From Isoetes taiwanensis (Eukaryota; Streptophyta; Lycopodiopsida; Isoetales; Isoetaceae), in NCBI GenBank assembly GCA_021234155.1, contig JAJEKV010000232.1, positions 310,001 to 374,000 of the forward strand: a stretch of 64,000 nt of DNA, in the 5' to 3' direction. How positions within the stretch are numbered: the stretch's first letter is position 1; each line of letters begins with the position of its first letter. The notes under the pieces were generated by a model. That model was not told the DNA's origin, ran no database searches, and saw only the letters and a program-made list of their open reading frames with translations. Positions 1-11,549 of the stretch are shown piece by piece. Both the position numbers and the translations under genes were made by a program.

Positions 1-3
1 CTG

Positions 4-2317
4 GTGTATAGCAAATCCATTGAGGAACATGCACAACACGTAAGAAAGGTGCTCGAGAAGTTAAAAAGGCATCAGTTGTATGCCAAGTTGTCGAAGTGCC
101 ACTTCGCAACGGAGAAGGTGGAATACCTCGGTCATGTGATTTCAGCAGCAGGAATCTCGACGGATCCCGCCAAGATCGAAGCAATAATCCAATGGTCGGC
201 ACCAAAGAACGTCCACGAAGTCAGAAGTTTCCTTGGCCTAGCAGGGTATTACGTAAAAGTTCGTGGAAGAACTTCGCAAAGATAGCAGCCCCACTCAATG
301 CACTTGAAAAAAAAAGTGAAAAATTGGGCGCACCATTGGCTCAAGAAAGCCCAAGCAGGATTTGAATTGTTGAAGGAAGCTTTGAAAACCGCCCGCCTTA
401 ACCCCGCCGCACTTAAAAAGGACAAGTTAGTGGCGACGGACGCAAAGCAAGATAGCCACAGTGTGCAAAGGCTCATGCAAGAAGAGCCGGTAATAGCATA
501 CCATTCAAGAAAGATGAACGACGCCAAACGCAAGTACCCGACGCACGACCGTGGAGTTGCTAGCGGTTGTCGTATGCTGAGAATTTGGAGGCACTATCTC
601 TTAGGGAGGAAGTTCCCTTGACACGGATCACTAGAGCCTCCAATATGTATTCTAAGAACCACATCTTAACTGAGGCAAGCAAAGGTGGATGGAGTTTTCG
701 AGGAGTGCGACTTTGATATAGTCTACAAACCCCGAAGCTCAATGTGGTAGCCGATGCACTTTCAAGGCATCCACCGACAACTAGAGTGCATCTGTAACAC
801 AACCTCGACGCCTTCAGCCATTTCGAAAAAGATCGAAGAAACCTTGCCAACGGACGAGACTTCAAGGAAGTATGGGCAAGCTTGTGTAAGGAAGTTTAGA
901 ACGATAAAGAGAGGGAAACCTTCAAAAAATTTTAAGAAGAAAGGTAACCTTCTATACCATAAGAACAAGTTGTGCGTGCCGGAATCATCCGAGTAAGGAA
1001 ATTGATCCTCCACGACACCCATTAACAATCCAATAGCTGGCCACGCAGATTCATGAAGACATACTTCAAAGTGCGAGCAGCTACTATTGGCCAGGAATGA
1101 AGAAGGTGTAGCTCGCCATATCAAGGAATGCCGCCTATGTCGAAACGTAAGGCGTACAGCGAATTCCTGTGTGCTTTGGAACCATTAGCGGTGCCAAACG
1201 CTAAGTGGGAGGTCGTCGCGATGGACTTCATAACAGGCTCCCAATGACAAAGAAGGGGTAAGGATGCCTTGATGGTCGTGGTCGACAAGTTGTCGAAGAT
1301 GGCCCATTTTGTGCCTTGCAGACCACGGACACCCGCTATGGACACAAAGAAAGCTCTTCACCAAAGAGATATTCGTGCTCCATGGCATGCCAAGGGAGAT
1401 TATCTCCGATGGGGATCCAAATTCATCGCCTTCCGACGGGACCTCTTCACAACGATTGGGACGGCTATCCATGAGCACGCGGCCTATCATCCCCGCAGAT
1501 GGGCAAACAGAGGCACGCAATACTAATAATATTGGAAGACATGCTCAAACTATGTCCGGAACAAACAAGGTATGTGGGAGGAGTTTATTCACTTGGTGGA
1601 GTTTGCATACAATAGCACCAAGCAGAATCATCCCAAATGTCGCCGCTTATGATTAACTACGGCTACCAATGCCTAACGCCGCATTAACTTGGCACAACCC
1701 CGTCAAAAGTAGAAGTTTTGCAGCAAATGTTGGGCTTACATGCAGCAACTTCGTGGAAGAAGTTCGAGGGTATCTTCTAGCAAAGCAAGGAGTCCATTAA
1801 AAGAGCATTGCCGACAAACATCGCACAGTCAGGGAATTCCAAGTTGGAGATGATGTATGGCTCAAGATTAAGGTAAAGCAGGCGAAGCTCCGCATCGGAA
1901 ATTGTAAGAAGCTTGCTCCAAGGTGGGCTGTTCAGAATAGTCAAGAGAGTGGGTAACCAATCCTACAAGTTAGACTTGCCAGCACACTTAAAGATCCACA
2001 AAGTCTTCCACGTGAGTTTGCTGAAGAAGCATACTCCCAATCCAGATGAAGTCTTGGACACTCCAACGATGTTAGAAATGACAGAGGAGCAGGTAGAAAT
2101 AGTTCCAGAACTAATTCTCGATAAAGCGTTCAAGAAAACAAGGAGATCGGAGTTTCTCCAATACTTGGTCAAGTGGAAACACTTGCCGGTGGAAGACGCA
2201 ACATGGGTACTCAAACGAGATCTGATTAAGCAGTACCCGCAGTTTATGGAGCAATGGGACGGCAAGGTCATCTCTGAAGAAATCGGCTCAGGCATGTCGA
2301 TTTGTGTAGATTTATAG
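4..2317 (+). pseudogene. Chromovirus A pol polyprotein, 3' half, frame-broken
   Basis: The pol polyprotein would copy the element's RNA and integrate the DNA. Visible in order: RT palm/thumb end (about 4-270, with KLSKCHFA and YLGHVIS, then the connection motif [11 protein letters not shown]); RNase H pieces (about 290-770, with AYHSRKMN, YPTHDR and a decayed VVADALS); integrase zinc-binding and core pieces (about 1020-1690, with KWEVVAMDF, VVVDKLSKMAHF and a decayed catalytic region); and a clean C-terminal ORF (1913-2317) with FHVSLLKKH followed by a chromodomain, LQYLVKWKHLPVEDATWV. At least six frame changes or stops separate the blocks, so it is not functional as read. The family is certain from domain order; whether all breaks are real or sequence error is open. 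Confidence 0.9.
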
Positions 2318-3130
2318 CTTATATAGTTAGGTATAATCTACACATGCAACCTATGAGGTATGGGTTGCATGCGTTGTTACCGATGATGAGATTACTACGG
2401 TGATCTCTAGGACGTGGTGTAATGTCAATGTAGGCATGACCGCGGTTCCGCTTGGAAAGTCTACTTGCCCCACTAAGTAGACGCGACCTCGAGAGAAAGG
2501 AGGTCATTGAGGAATGCATTGATAGGAAAAGCACCTCTAGCCCCATATATGCTTTGATAGGAGGAATCTGGCCTTCACGCCCCATATACAGGAAGGACCT
2601 ATCCTCCATGCTGGGCAACTAAAGGTGTAGGCATGAGCGCCATATAGGCATTATAGGCGTTGTCTCCTCGGCCACGATGGAAGAATCATCCTCTTCCTAC
2701 GCCGGGAGATTAGCCATGCATTCATGTAGATAGGTGGGGTGGTCACCATATAACCAAAACTTTATGAATAATAAAAATGGTACTAACGTAGTGTTGACCT
2801 GCAGGCCAATAAGAGCGCTCCGGAGGGCAAACCAGGTCGAACCATGATGAAGACTTGCAACACAAATTTTGTTATAATGTGTTGCAAGGAATGAAGAGTA
2901 CCTCAGAGAACAATTGTATACATAATGATAAAATGACATTATGAATTATTGTGTAATGACAGAATTCATAAGCTTGATTGAATAATAGTATAATCATGTT
3001 CTATAAGTATTACCTTGGGGTAATCCTTAGTAAATGTATAAATATAATGATGGTATGTCATATGCAGGAAGTTGATTGCAGGTTAAGAAGATCCCAAGGT
3101 GGGGCAACGATTTCGGGGCGGGACATCAAT
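2318..3130 (+). other. Non-coding 3' region of chromovirus A
   Basis: About 0.8 kb between the pol stop and the polypurine tract. I see no ORF worth calling. A partial duplicate of the polypurine tract context (CCAAGGTGGGGCAACG) lies at about 3095-3110, just upstream of the real tract. Confidence 0.6.
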
Positions 3131-3144
3131 CCAAGGTGGGAGAA
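3131..3144 (+). other. Polypurine tract of chromovirus A
   Basis: CCAAGGTGGGAGAA immediately precedes the LTR start TGTGACGTTC. Purine-rich sequence directly abutting the 3' LTR is the plus-strand priming site in LTR elements. Chromovirus C at 17162-30154 has the same GGGAGAA/TGTGACGTTC junction. Confidence 0.8.
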
Positions 3145-4638
3145 TGTGACGTTCAAAGACGATATACGGTCTCAAGGCGTTATATCGCATCAAGACCGCC
3201 ACGCCAGACACGCCGTCCCAATCGACGTGTACGCCGACGTGTACCCAAGCAAGGGCGCCCTATGGGGCAACTCGCAATGGTGCGCACACTTAGCAATGTG
3301 CGCACTTTTAGACCTTTAACCCATTAAAGGTAGACCAAGGGTCATGGAAACCCTAAACCTAACTGATAGCCTACATAAGGCACCAAAACCCTAACTTTCC
3401 CTTTTTAGCCACGTGACCTTCCGAGCTCGGGCATACCGAGGAGTCAATTCCAACTCCCACGACCTGCCTGCGGCGCCCCGGCTTGTCGATCATCCTTCCG
3501 ACCGCATCCCGAAACGAGGAGAGACATGGACGCCTTGGATCAAGAGGAGTGAACCAGTGGATCGGGGGTATTTGGTCGATTGAATAGCCTAAACCTTATT
3601 CCAGCCTTCGAACCAGTAGATTTAGCCTATTAAATCACCCTTAGTAGCCAAGCAGATCTTGAGATTGACTCTAACTAAAGAACCTAACTCTATGAATTAG
3701 ATTAGTTCTTATTACTTATGTTGATATGATGGACGGATGTATTCTGTGGACTCATTGTATTGGGAAGGGGGGTAGAGACTTAAAGCTTAGTAGATGATGC
3801 TCCTAGCTAGTCCCTCTTAGTGTGCTACTAGAATTGCCCTGTGTACAAGAACCACACCGGTTGTGGGTGGAGGGGCCGACCGGCTCGAAGGAGGTTCGTG
3901 TTCTGACTCATGACCGATCCCTCTGGTGTGTAAGGCCTACCGGGGATCACAGCAGACTAGGTCTAATGGCTTGCCACTGAGTGTGGGTAAGGCATGGGCT
4001 CGACACCCGTGGAGTGGAGTTCACTTTCCAGTGGGTTAAGTCGAATAAGGGCAGTGGCCCTCTAGTCATCTTGAGTCAGCATGGAGATCTCTGGAGGGAG
4101 TGATCCCTACCGCCCCATCCGGGCGGGGAGATGCAACCCAGGAGTAGCCCCTTTGGCTATGCATCCGGCGGGCTACAGTCAGGTCCCAATACTCTTCAAC
4201 CTACTCTGCAAAGTGTGCACAGGAGGGGCGGATGGAGTGGACAACCCATTGCCATGTTCTTATGCCAGCCCAATCCATTGTCATGATTCTGTCTGCAATG
4301 AACTCTGGAGACCAAGCTTGTCAGTCATTCCCTGGAGTCTGAGCCTTGGGTAGGATTTTCCCTTGCATTGTGCTGATCTTTGTCTATGCAGATGTTGATG
4401 TGTCACCCTTCGAGGTGGGTATATGATGTTTATGTTACTGACATGTATGTTTACGCTTCCGCAGCTAGGTAGGCCCCGAGGGAGATGGGGTAAAATGACC
4501 CCTTCATTCTTCCCATCGGGACCCCTGCACGGTCGCGATGATATGTGGAGGGCCCCTCAGACGCGATGGAGCTGGTATGGGGGATGAACTCCTGTTTGTA
4601 TACGGTGCGGGCATCGTATACGAGTAGGGGACATCACA
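3145..4638 (+). repeat. 3' LTR of chromovirus A
   Basis: Begins TGTGA and ends TCACA, a perfect 5-bp terminal inverted repeat, giving 1494 bp. The left boundary is set by the polypurine tract and the right by the abrupt return to - strand DIRS-like coding sequence. Small ORFs inside are not conserved coding. Confidence 0.85.
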
Positions 4639-5271
4639 CTGAAGCTAGACCAAAGGGGAGGATATTAAAGACATAGAAATGGCCATCAAGCTCAAAACCC
4701 AAGAAAGAGCAATGAGGAGGCCAGATTATGATATGATGATAACTGGATTCCAGGTCGACGGCAAAGAGAAAGTCGTTGGGTAGACACAGATGTGACAACA
4801 GCTCGAGGGACTCATACCGAAAACAGGGGATGGTCAAGAAAGAGTTTAGATAGCGCAGATCCAAGATGAGATGGAATTTGTTTAAGGCTTTCTGGACGAC
4901 CCCCAAGTGGGAACAAAAGAAATGACGGGAGGTGACTGGGGATGCGGCACCCGTACACAGGAGATCGGCCACAACAGAGCGAGCGAAGTCACGATGGGCA
5001 GACAAAGACGAGTGGTTTGGAGCAGAGAAAGCATCAGGCGGACACGTGGATGACCAAGGAAGGCGATAACCAAATTGTATCCAATTCAAAACCTATTGTG
5101 AGGAGCAAATGGATGCCAGAAAGGAAGAGCCGCATAGAGGCGATTCAAGACTATAGTAGCCGAAGCCAAGTCATCAGCTGCGGAGGGGTCGATGCCAAGA
5201 TGAGGGATGACCGAGGTAAATGGAACACATTCTGAAAAGAGGGCACAAACTGTAAGTAGCCAACCAAACAA
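4639..5271 (-). pseudogene. DIRS-like reverse transcriptase, N-terminal part, truncated by insertion
   Basis: The reverse transcriptase of tyrosine-recombinase retroelements. Visible motifs are LILDLRYLNSFL, DLESSYHHI, FLGFELDGHFYVF and LPFGLAS, which follow the DIRS/PAT/Ngaro pattern (LDLR.LN, DL..GYHHI, LGF...YVF..LPFGL) rather than LTR-element RT. Translation stops making sense at the end of LPFGLAS because the chromovirus LTR begins there. The catalytic YxDD-type motif is therefore missing from this side. The upstream reading (5086-5271) is in a different frame, so there is also at least one frameshift. 5272-5708, between this and ORF1, has no domain I recognise. Confidence 0.75.
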
Positions 5272-5708
5272 CCAAGGAAATCATCAAACCAAGAAGGCAA
5301 TGGGACCCTGCAACTTTATACATTTTGCACGCCGAGTTAACCAAACCAAGCTCATACCTCAAAAGCTTGCATACACAGAATAAACCCACATGCAACAGTA
5401 AACCAAAGGAGAAAGTTGAACGAAGACTAGAAAAAACCTTTAGGGCTAAGCACAAACACATGCATACACAACCTCACCAAACCCGCATACGTACACAACC
5501 CCATAGGAAAATAAATCATCTAACACCACTCCAGCCCTCAATTGGATACCATCCTATCATGCTAGAACAAAAATTGAAAATCAAACAACAAAACGTGAGC
5601 TAATAAAGAAAGGGACGAGCCATAAGCACCAAAAAATCATCTCAATAAATTCCATATGTAATAGTATTGCTTTAAACATCTGAGGCCAAAATCAGAGGGA
5701 GGCCTAAT

Positions 5709-6845
5709 TCATGGGCCGGGACGGGGAAAAAATGGAGTCGGGGCCGGCACCAAAGGACCTGGAGGTGGAATCAAAGGTGGCAGAGGAGCGTTAGGAGATC
5801 CGGCATTAACACGAGCATGGCAGGTTTCAATTCGATGGCCAAGCCGACCACAAAAAGTGCAGAAAGGACGAGAACCGGATCGAGATGAAGAGAACTGGGA
5901 TGGAGGCGCAGCAGAGAAGGAAGAGCCAGTGGAGGGAGCAGAGGGTCTCGAAGCAGAGGGGCGCCAATCACGATGCATTTGCCGAGCTAACTTCAATTTT
6001 CTGGAATCATCGGCAGATAAAGCGGGGCCCGCATGGTCATCAAAATCTAAAGCGACACCATAGCCCTCGCGATCAGCAATAATCAAGAACTTCATTCTCT
6101 GTAGAGTGGCAGCCTTACCTTCCTCAATAATCTGAAGAATCGTCTCGGGCACCCGAGGAGACAAAGCAGTCAAACGAGCATGAAGCTCCCGAAATCTCGA
6201 CTCCGTGGCACAAAGGAACTCATACTGGTGGCGTGACGACTCTCTCTTAAAGTTGGGAACAGACCGAGACGCCCGTTCCCGAACCTCCTGGCGAAGCACC
6301 TCAATCTGCTCATGCACAGAAGCATCAGAAGTAAGTGAGGACTGAAGGCTCTGTATCTGTGCCATCTGTAACTGGAGGGTCTGTAGCAGCTGAGGCACCA
6401 TGTCCAATGATGGAGAAGGAATAGAGGAGCCTGCCGTTGGCAAGGAATGGCTCAGCCCAATAGAAGGACCTGCTGAAGCCAGAGAAAAAACTGGGGGAGG
6501 AACCGGAGCAAAAGAAACAGAAGAGACAACCCGAGATGGACCGGCTGAGCCAGAGTGGGAAGGCATGCTTGTGCATCCGACAGGGGGGATAGCTGGCAGG
6601 ACGGGTTCAACAGAAACAGCAGCCGACTGCATAGTGGGCCCATTAGGTGCAATAGAGACCCCAGCAGTGCGTGCTCGTCGGACGGGTGGGGTAGACGGGG
6701 CAGTGCTGACCGCAACCCTCTTCGCCCGTCGGGCTCGTAAGGAAGCCTGAGATGTGCTGGGAGAGCCCAGATCTGCTATAATGTGAGATGTCTTGTTAGG
6801 TGCAGAATCTGGATGTGGGGCATAGATGAGAACAGAGGCAGCCAC
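5709..6845 (-). CDS. DIRS-like ORF1, gag-like protein with CCHC zinc knuckle
   Basis: An uninterrupted 378-residue frame. The N-terminal half is rich in Ala, Ser, Pro and Arg. Around residues 150-200 a Gln/Leu-rich segment (LLQTLQLQMAQIQSLQSSL) looks like a coiled coil. The C-terminal part carries one zinc knuckle, CTFCGRLGHRIETC (C-x2-C-x4-H-x4-C), followed by a proline-rich tail. This is the layout of a nucleic-acid-binding gag-like ORF1 and it lies just upstream of the DIRS-type RT on the same strand. It is the only long open retroelement gag in the window, so the DIRS copy may have been fairly young when the chromovirus hit it. The start ATG at 6845 is the first in frame. Confidence 0.75.
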   Translation of the reverse strand: MAASVLIYAPHPDSAPNKTSHIIADLGSPSTSQASLRARRAKRVAVSTAPSTPPVRRARTAGVSIAPNGPTMQSAAVSVEPVLPAIPPVGCTSMPSHSGSAGPSRVVSSVSFAPVPPPVFSLASAGPSIGLSHSLPTAGSSIPSPSLDMVPQLLQTLQLQMAQIQSLQSSLTSDASVHEQIEVLRQEVRERASRSVPNFKRESSRHQYEFLCATESRFRELHARLTALSPRVPETILQIIEEGKAATLQRMKFLIIADREGYGVALDFDDHAGPALSADDSRKLKLARQMHRDWRPSASRPSAPSTGSSFSAAPPSQFSSSRSGSRPFCTFCGRLGHRIETCHARVNAGSPNAPLPPLIPPPGPLVPAPTPFFPRPGP

Positions 6846-8689
6846 TAGAAGTTCGTCTTGACGTGGATATCCCTGGATGGTGTCGGTTCGCCCTAGCGTG
6901 GATGGCCTTAGTTGGTGCGCCTTGAAAGGTAGGTAGAGGCACTAAAGACAACAAAACAAAGCTCAAGAGAACGCCGATAGCCAACCAAGGGGGAAAACCG
7001 GTCTATAAATAGGAGGGCGTGATACTGGGGCGTCCCCATCCAAGGACAGAATCTCTTGAATTTTGCAGTTTATCAAAGACCACTTGTGCCTCTACAAGTG
7101 AACCATATTTGACCTCACATGTCAATTAAACAATTAGCAACAAATTCAATTTGTTCAAAACCTCTTTATACAAGTTCCACAGGGATTTCTCAACCCATAT
7201 CTATAGTATATCACCTTGCACAAGCCTTCAAGCAGTAGAGAACTGTGACATGCTTTGAAGGCATGCCTGTCATCTACCTCTCTTAGTTATCTGCCATAGA
7301 AGTACTAGTAGTGCCGCAGAACATCTGCAATTTGCCAACTTTGATTAATTATATGCAGAAAAGAAATAAGCCATCTTTATTGTGATTATCGCATCAAAGG
7401 AAAAAGATTAATAGATAGGTACGATGTTAAAGAATTAGTGTAACCATATAAAATTTTTAATAAGAAGAAAGAAGCGAAGGACTCCATAACACAATTGACC
7501 ATAGAATCACTATATGTATTTGAATATATGGAAAAACCTATAATGATATAATACTGAATTTAATCTCAAGTCATCTGCGGAGAAAGATCTTTCTTTATGT
7601 TTGACGGAGTCGCTAATACTCATATATAATGAAGTCTTTAAATAACAAAGTCTTTATATTAAAAAACACTTAAAATAAATCAATCTTCATATAAGGATTC
7701 TTCAAGTATTCAACTTTTTAAATAATCTCCATATAGCTTTTTATGCGGACCATAATGAGCGGCCCGGTTTGAACATGCCAGCCCATGCATGGTCCAAGCA
7801 TTAGCAGAGTGATACATTGGAGTCTCGAAACCACCCTTTGGGATCCACTGTACTTGTCCAGAATAGCTCTGCGCTGCTGCATGTGGAGACGGATTTGAGA
7901 AGTGCCCAGGCAGCTATGGACGAATCTAAAATTGGAGAGGAAGATAGCACATGTATTGATATAGTTAAGACTTCCTTTAGGATATATATATCATATATTT
8001 GAACTCCAATTTTCAGCTACAGGCTGAAATACATCAGGAATCATCCCCTAATGGCTTATTCTGCCCATCTACATTGGTTTTCCAAAGAGTACCAAGTTTT
8101 TTCACTTCATGGAGGTGGACAAATGCTAGTCTGGACCTGCAACCCTGAAATAGCGTCGATCCACCCACATTTTAATATCTCGCTGATTCTTCAAAAAGGG
8201 CTTCGACTTCAGCCATAAAAAGTAGTATAAAGACTTGCATTATAACTATTTCTTCTCCAGCTTAACTTCAGCGTAACTTGATGATTAACTACCCCTAGGC
8301 CATCTGATCAAAGAGGAAAATGAAATGTTGCCCATCGAATATAGTTGGGATGATGCAAAGGTAGAATTTGGGCATTTGACCATGGATGTTCATTAGAAGG
8401 AGACAAGGATCTTGATCGTTGAATTTTATAGGTGCGAGGAAGGTGTTAATATTAATAAAATTATTAATTTGTTAACTTCTAAGAAGCTTTATTTTTATAC
8501 ATGGGCTTCAAATTACCCTTGTAATCTTGAAATTACTTGCAATGGAGGGATTGGATCAAGAGGGAGCCCATGCCATTAGATTGCACCCTTCATAAAAGTA
8601 AGTAACAACTTTATTGTGATTATTGCATTAAAGTAAAAAGATTAATATATGTAACTAGTTACGGTCATTAAAATGAATATCAATAAATA
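6846..8689. other. Gene-free AT-rich stretch
   Basis: No coding sequence recognised. A TATAAATAG on the + strand at 7004-7012 is a possible promoter but nothing recognisable lies downstream. The phrase CTTTATTGTGATTAT plus flanks occurs at about 7374-7412 and again at about 8610-8647, so two diverged copies of one AT-rich repeat are present. Confidence 0.4.
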
Positions 8690-9050
8690 AAATACTAAAT
8701 AAATATCAATATCTAAATGTCTATAAATAGAAGATTAATTTCAAATAAAAAGATCTTTAAATAAGAATATGTTTAGATAAATCAATCTTCAGATAAATCA
8801 GTCTTTAACTAAATCGATCTTCCAATATTCAATTTTAAATTATCTTCAAACAAATCAATCTTCGAAACTAATTTTTAACTAATCTGTAAATAATCTTCAA
8901 CTAAATCAATCTTCAAATAATTATCTATCTTTAAAATGTCAAATAAATAGATCTTTAAATAAATCTATATATCTTTAAATAAATCTATCTTCAAATAAAT
9001 CAATCTGCAAATATATAATTTATAACTAAATCAATCTTCAACATATCAAC
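8690..9050. repeat. Degenerate AT-rich tandem repeat
   Basis: Many imperfect copies of a 14-20 base unit around ATCAATCTTCAAATAA and ATCTTTAAATAAATC run through this stretch. Unit length and phase drift, so it is a low-complexity array, not a clean satellite. A shorter similar patch is at about 7560-7740. Confidence 0.65.
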
Positions 9051-9719
9051 CTCATTTCTTTAGTTGTTTAAATGCTAAAAATGGGAATTAAATATCGTGA
9101 AATGGATACCAAGGTTATATGCTGCTACTACAGCAACAAAATCTATTCAAGCACAATGATCAATGAAGATGTCAGGATACTGCTATGGTAATAACAAAGT
9201 TCTGTTCAAAAAAATAAATAAATGAGCATAGAAACGTTGTATCTTGTCGCAATAGCAATAATATCTGTTCGAAAAAAGATAGAAATAAGCCTGCCTATAA
9301 GAAAGGCAATAGTACAATAAAATTCTCCTCAAATTGAAGAATTATTCCCGATAAAACATATACAACTTTCAACCATTAAGCTTGATCAAATTAAACCTAG
9401 CTACTTACTAGGGGGTAATAGGTTTGTGGCAGCCATAAAGTGGCGAGGACCTACTCCATGGAATAATTTAAGGGCTAAACTTAGCTATTTGACAATTTTT
9501 TAGCACATTTTCAAAAAAAAATTGGCTAAAGTAAATGGAAAAAATTGGAAAAAAATAATAATTTTAGCTTAACTTTTTTCGGGACTGCACCAACCCTGGA
9601 GCTCTTTATCCAAGCACTAGAAAGTAAGAGAGTGAAATTTTGTATTATTTAGCTAAACCATAGAAACTTTTAGAATGACTTTTGGCCTAGTTTAGCTAAC
9701 ATTATGCTATGGTTCTGCC

Positions 9720-10500
9720 GTCATGATATTTTGAAATTGAAAAGAATTTGAAAGCCATTGAGTGCTTTGAACAGATGGAATTAAAAGGTAAAACTCGGGA
9801 TGCTACCACATTTGCTTGCGTTAAAATGTTGTGGCAATCTTGTGTTTTTGGACAAAGTCCAAGAAATACACATTGAGATATCAAGGGGAGGACTGGAGAA
9901 GGATCTCATTGTGGGCAATGAACTATTGGAATGTATGTAAAATGTTGTGCATTAACTGAGGCGATACGATTGGTTTTTGATAAAGCTTCTATGTCGAGAT
10001 GTCATGTCTTCAATTGCAATGATAACAGAACATGGAATGAACCATGGGTATGATATGATCTTTGATTGTTTTGAGATTATGCAAAAGCATAATGTAGAAG
10101 CAGATGCCATTACATTCACATGTCTTCTTACTACATGCAGTGGTGCTAGATTGTTAAGAAGGTCAGGGATACTTCAAGATGATAGACAATTCATATGGGA
10201 TTACTCCAACCGGCGATCACTATAATTGAATAGTTGAACTTTTTGCAAGGTCAGGATATGTACATGAAGCAATCAACATGCTTGAAATTGCACACTGTTC
10301 ATAGACTAAAGAGACATGGATTGCTTTGCTTAGTGCGTGGAAAACTTTTGAGGAGGCAAATCTAGGACTCACGTATTTTGAGCAACCACACCAGCAAAAT
10401 CCAGAACATGTTTCTTTGTATGTAGGTATTATGACAAGCATTTATGCAAGTATAGGGCATAAGCGATTAGAATATGAAAGAAGGCAGAGAAAGATAGTGT
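9720..10500 (+). pseudogene. Pentatricopeptide-repeat (PPR) protein pseudogene
   Basis: Read across frames, the + strand gives the plant PPR pattern: AIECFEQMELKGKTRDATTF; then EIHIEISRGGLEKDLIVGNE; then MYVKC-like and ALTEAIRLVFDKA; then HNVEADAITFTCLLTTCSGA; then TKETWIALLSAWKTF; then NPEHVSLYVGIMTSIYASIG. PPR proteins bind organelle RNA in mitochondria or plastids. There are no introns and many stops and frameshifts, so this is a dead copy. The tail to about 10770 is less clear and merges with a LINE fragment. Plant PPR family membership is secure; the specific gene is not identifiable. Confidence 0.75.
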
Positions 10501-10779
10501 CATATTATACAAAACAGACATTTTTAGTATAAAATGCATGCAGTATTGAACCTATCCCTGCATATGGGTCGGATGTTCGACATATGAAGACATAAAACAG
10601 AAATTGAATCAGGTAAATTGGGAGCCCCCCATGGGGAAGACTACAAGGAACCCAGATGGAGCAGGATATATAGCAAAGACAGTGAAGCAGATACTGGAAG
10701 AACATGATAGCAGATACAACATGCTCCAAAGGTCACAAAATACCACTAATGGTGCGGGGTTGGAGCCAGCTCCATAAGG

Positions 10780-11400
10780 TCTCAAAGCGAGTATACAAGG
10801 AAAGGGAAAGTGGTTTTTTTATCTTGCAGACTTTAATTGAAGACATCAGGACTCAATGGCAAGATCTGTATTATTGCTTTATTGACTTTGCCAAGGCTTT
10901 TGACATTGTGCCTCAGGAAAAGCAGGCAAGATTGTAATAGCTCGGGGCCCCTGCAGATTTGCAAAAGGTGTACAGGTTATATGAGACATGCTCGGGCTGG
11001 TTGCAGCTGATAGGCTAGCCATTTGATAGTAGCATTGGGGTTCGCCAGGGATGCATCTTTCTAATACTGTTCGGGTTTTTTATTGATCAGTTGAAAAGCT
11101 GGCTTGCTAACAATGGGGACGGTGGAGCTCAACTTTTACATCAAATCACCAGACTGGTTCGAAATCTAGAACTACCTGGAATGACTTGAAGCAGGTGCAA
11201 AAAGCCTTTTTAGTGCAGGCACTGGGAGCAAAATTCACGGTCCCATATCAAATCCTGCTGCAGGAGACAGGTTTCTTGCCTCTTCAGAGAGCAGCCCTAG
11301 ATCAACATATCGTCTAATTTTAGAAGGTGTTCGATATGGACGATACTTGTCTCCCAACCTCCTTTACACCGTGACAATGGGCCGCAGAGGCTCAAGGCCT
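10780..11400 (+). pseudogene. LINE reverse transcriptase fragment
   Basis: QTLIEDIRTQWQDLYYCFID followed by FAKAFDIVP matches the RT motif around the first catalytic Asp of non-LTR elements, and further on IGVRQGC and LFGFFIDQL match the next blocks. 11230-11400 continues with ILLQETGFLPLQRAAL, a segment also found at about 33630-33680. Frames are broken throughout. It belongs to the same LINE family as the pieces at 11550-11990, 33.6-34.4 kb and 35.7-36.2 kb. Confidence 0.7.
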
Positions 11401-11549
11401 GCTGGAAAGAAAAGAGGGCTCAATGGCTAGCTAGATGGAATGTGCAGCAGCATAAGTGCATGTAGATGTCAACAGCAAGCTTTGGGATGTCAGTGCCCCG
11501 AGCGGACACAAGGTAAGGAGCAGGACAAGGTAGCACATAAATCCCATAC

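Larger units (their letters stand above)
1..4638 (+). mobile_element. Ty3/gypsy chromovirus A, 3' part (left end outside window)
   Basis: An LTR retrotransposon entering from the left edge. Order on the + strand is reverse transcriptase C-terminus, RNase H, integrase, chromodomain, a non-coding 3' leader, a polypurine tract and one LTR. The order and the terminal chromodomain place it in the chromovirus branch of Ty3/gypsy. The right LTR ends exactly where a - strand DIRS-like reverse transcriptase is interrupted, so this element is the younger insertion. The expected target duplication on the right would be the bases from 4639 (CTGAA); its partner lies outside the window. Confidence 0.9.
4639..6845 (-). 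mobile_element. DIRS-like retroelement fragment
   Basis: A - strand pair of ORFs: a gag-like protein with a zinc knuckle (5709-6845) and, downstream, a reverse transcriptase of DIRS/Ngaro type. The rest of the element (rest of RT, RNase H, tyrosine recombinase) would lie left of the chromovirus insertion, outside the window. No terminal repeat could be fixed at the 5' side beyond 6845. Confidence 0.7.

Noticed and set aside
7004-7012. TATAAATAG as a promoter of a gene
   Set aside because: It points away from the DIRS ORF1 and no recognisable coding sequence follows.
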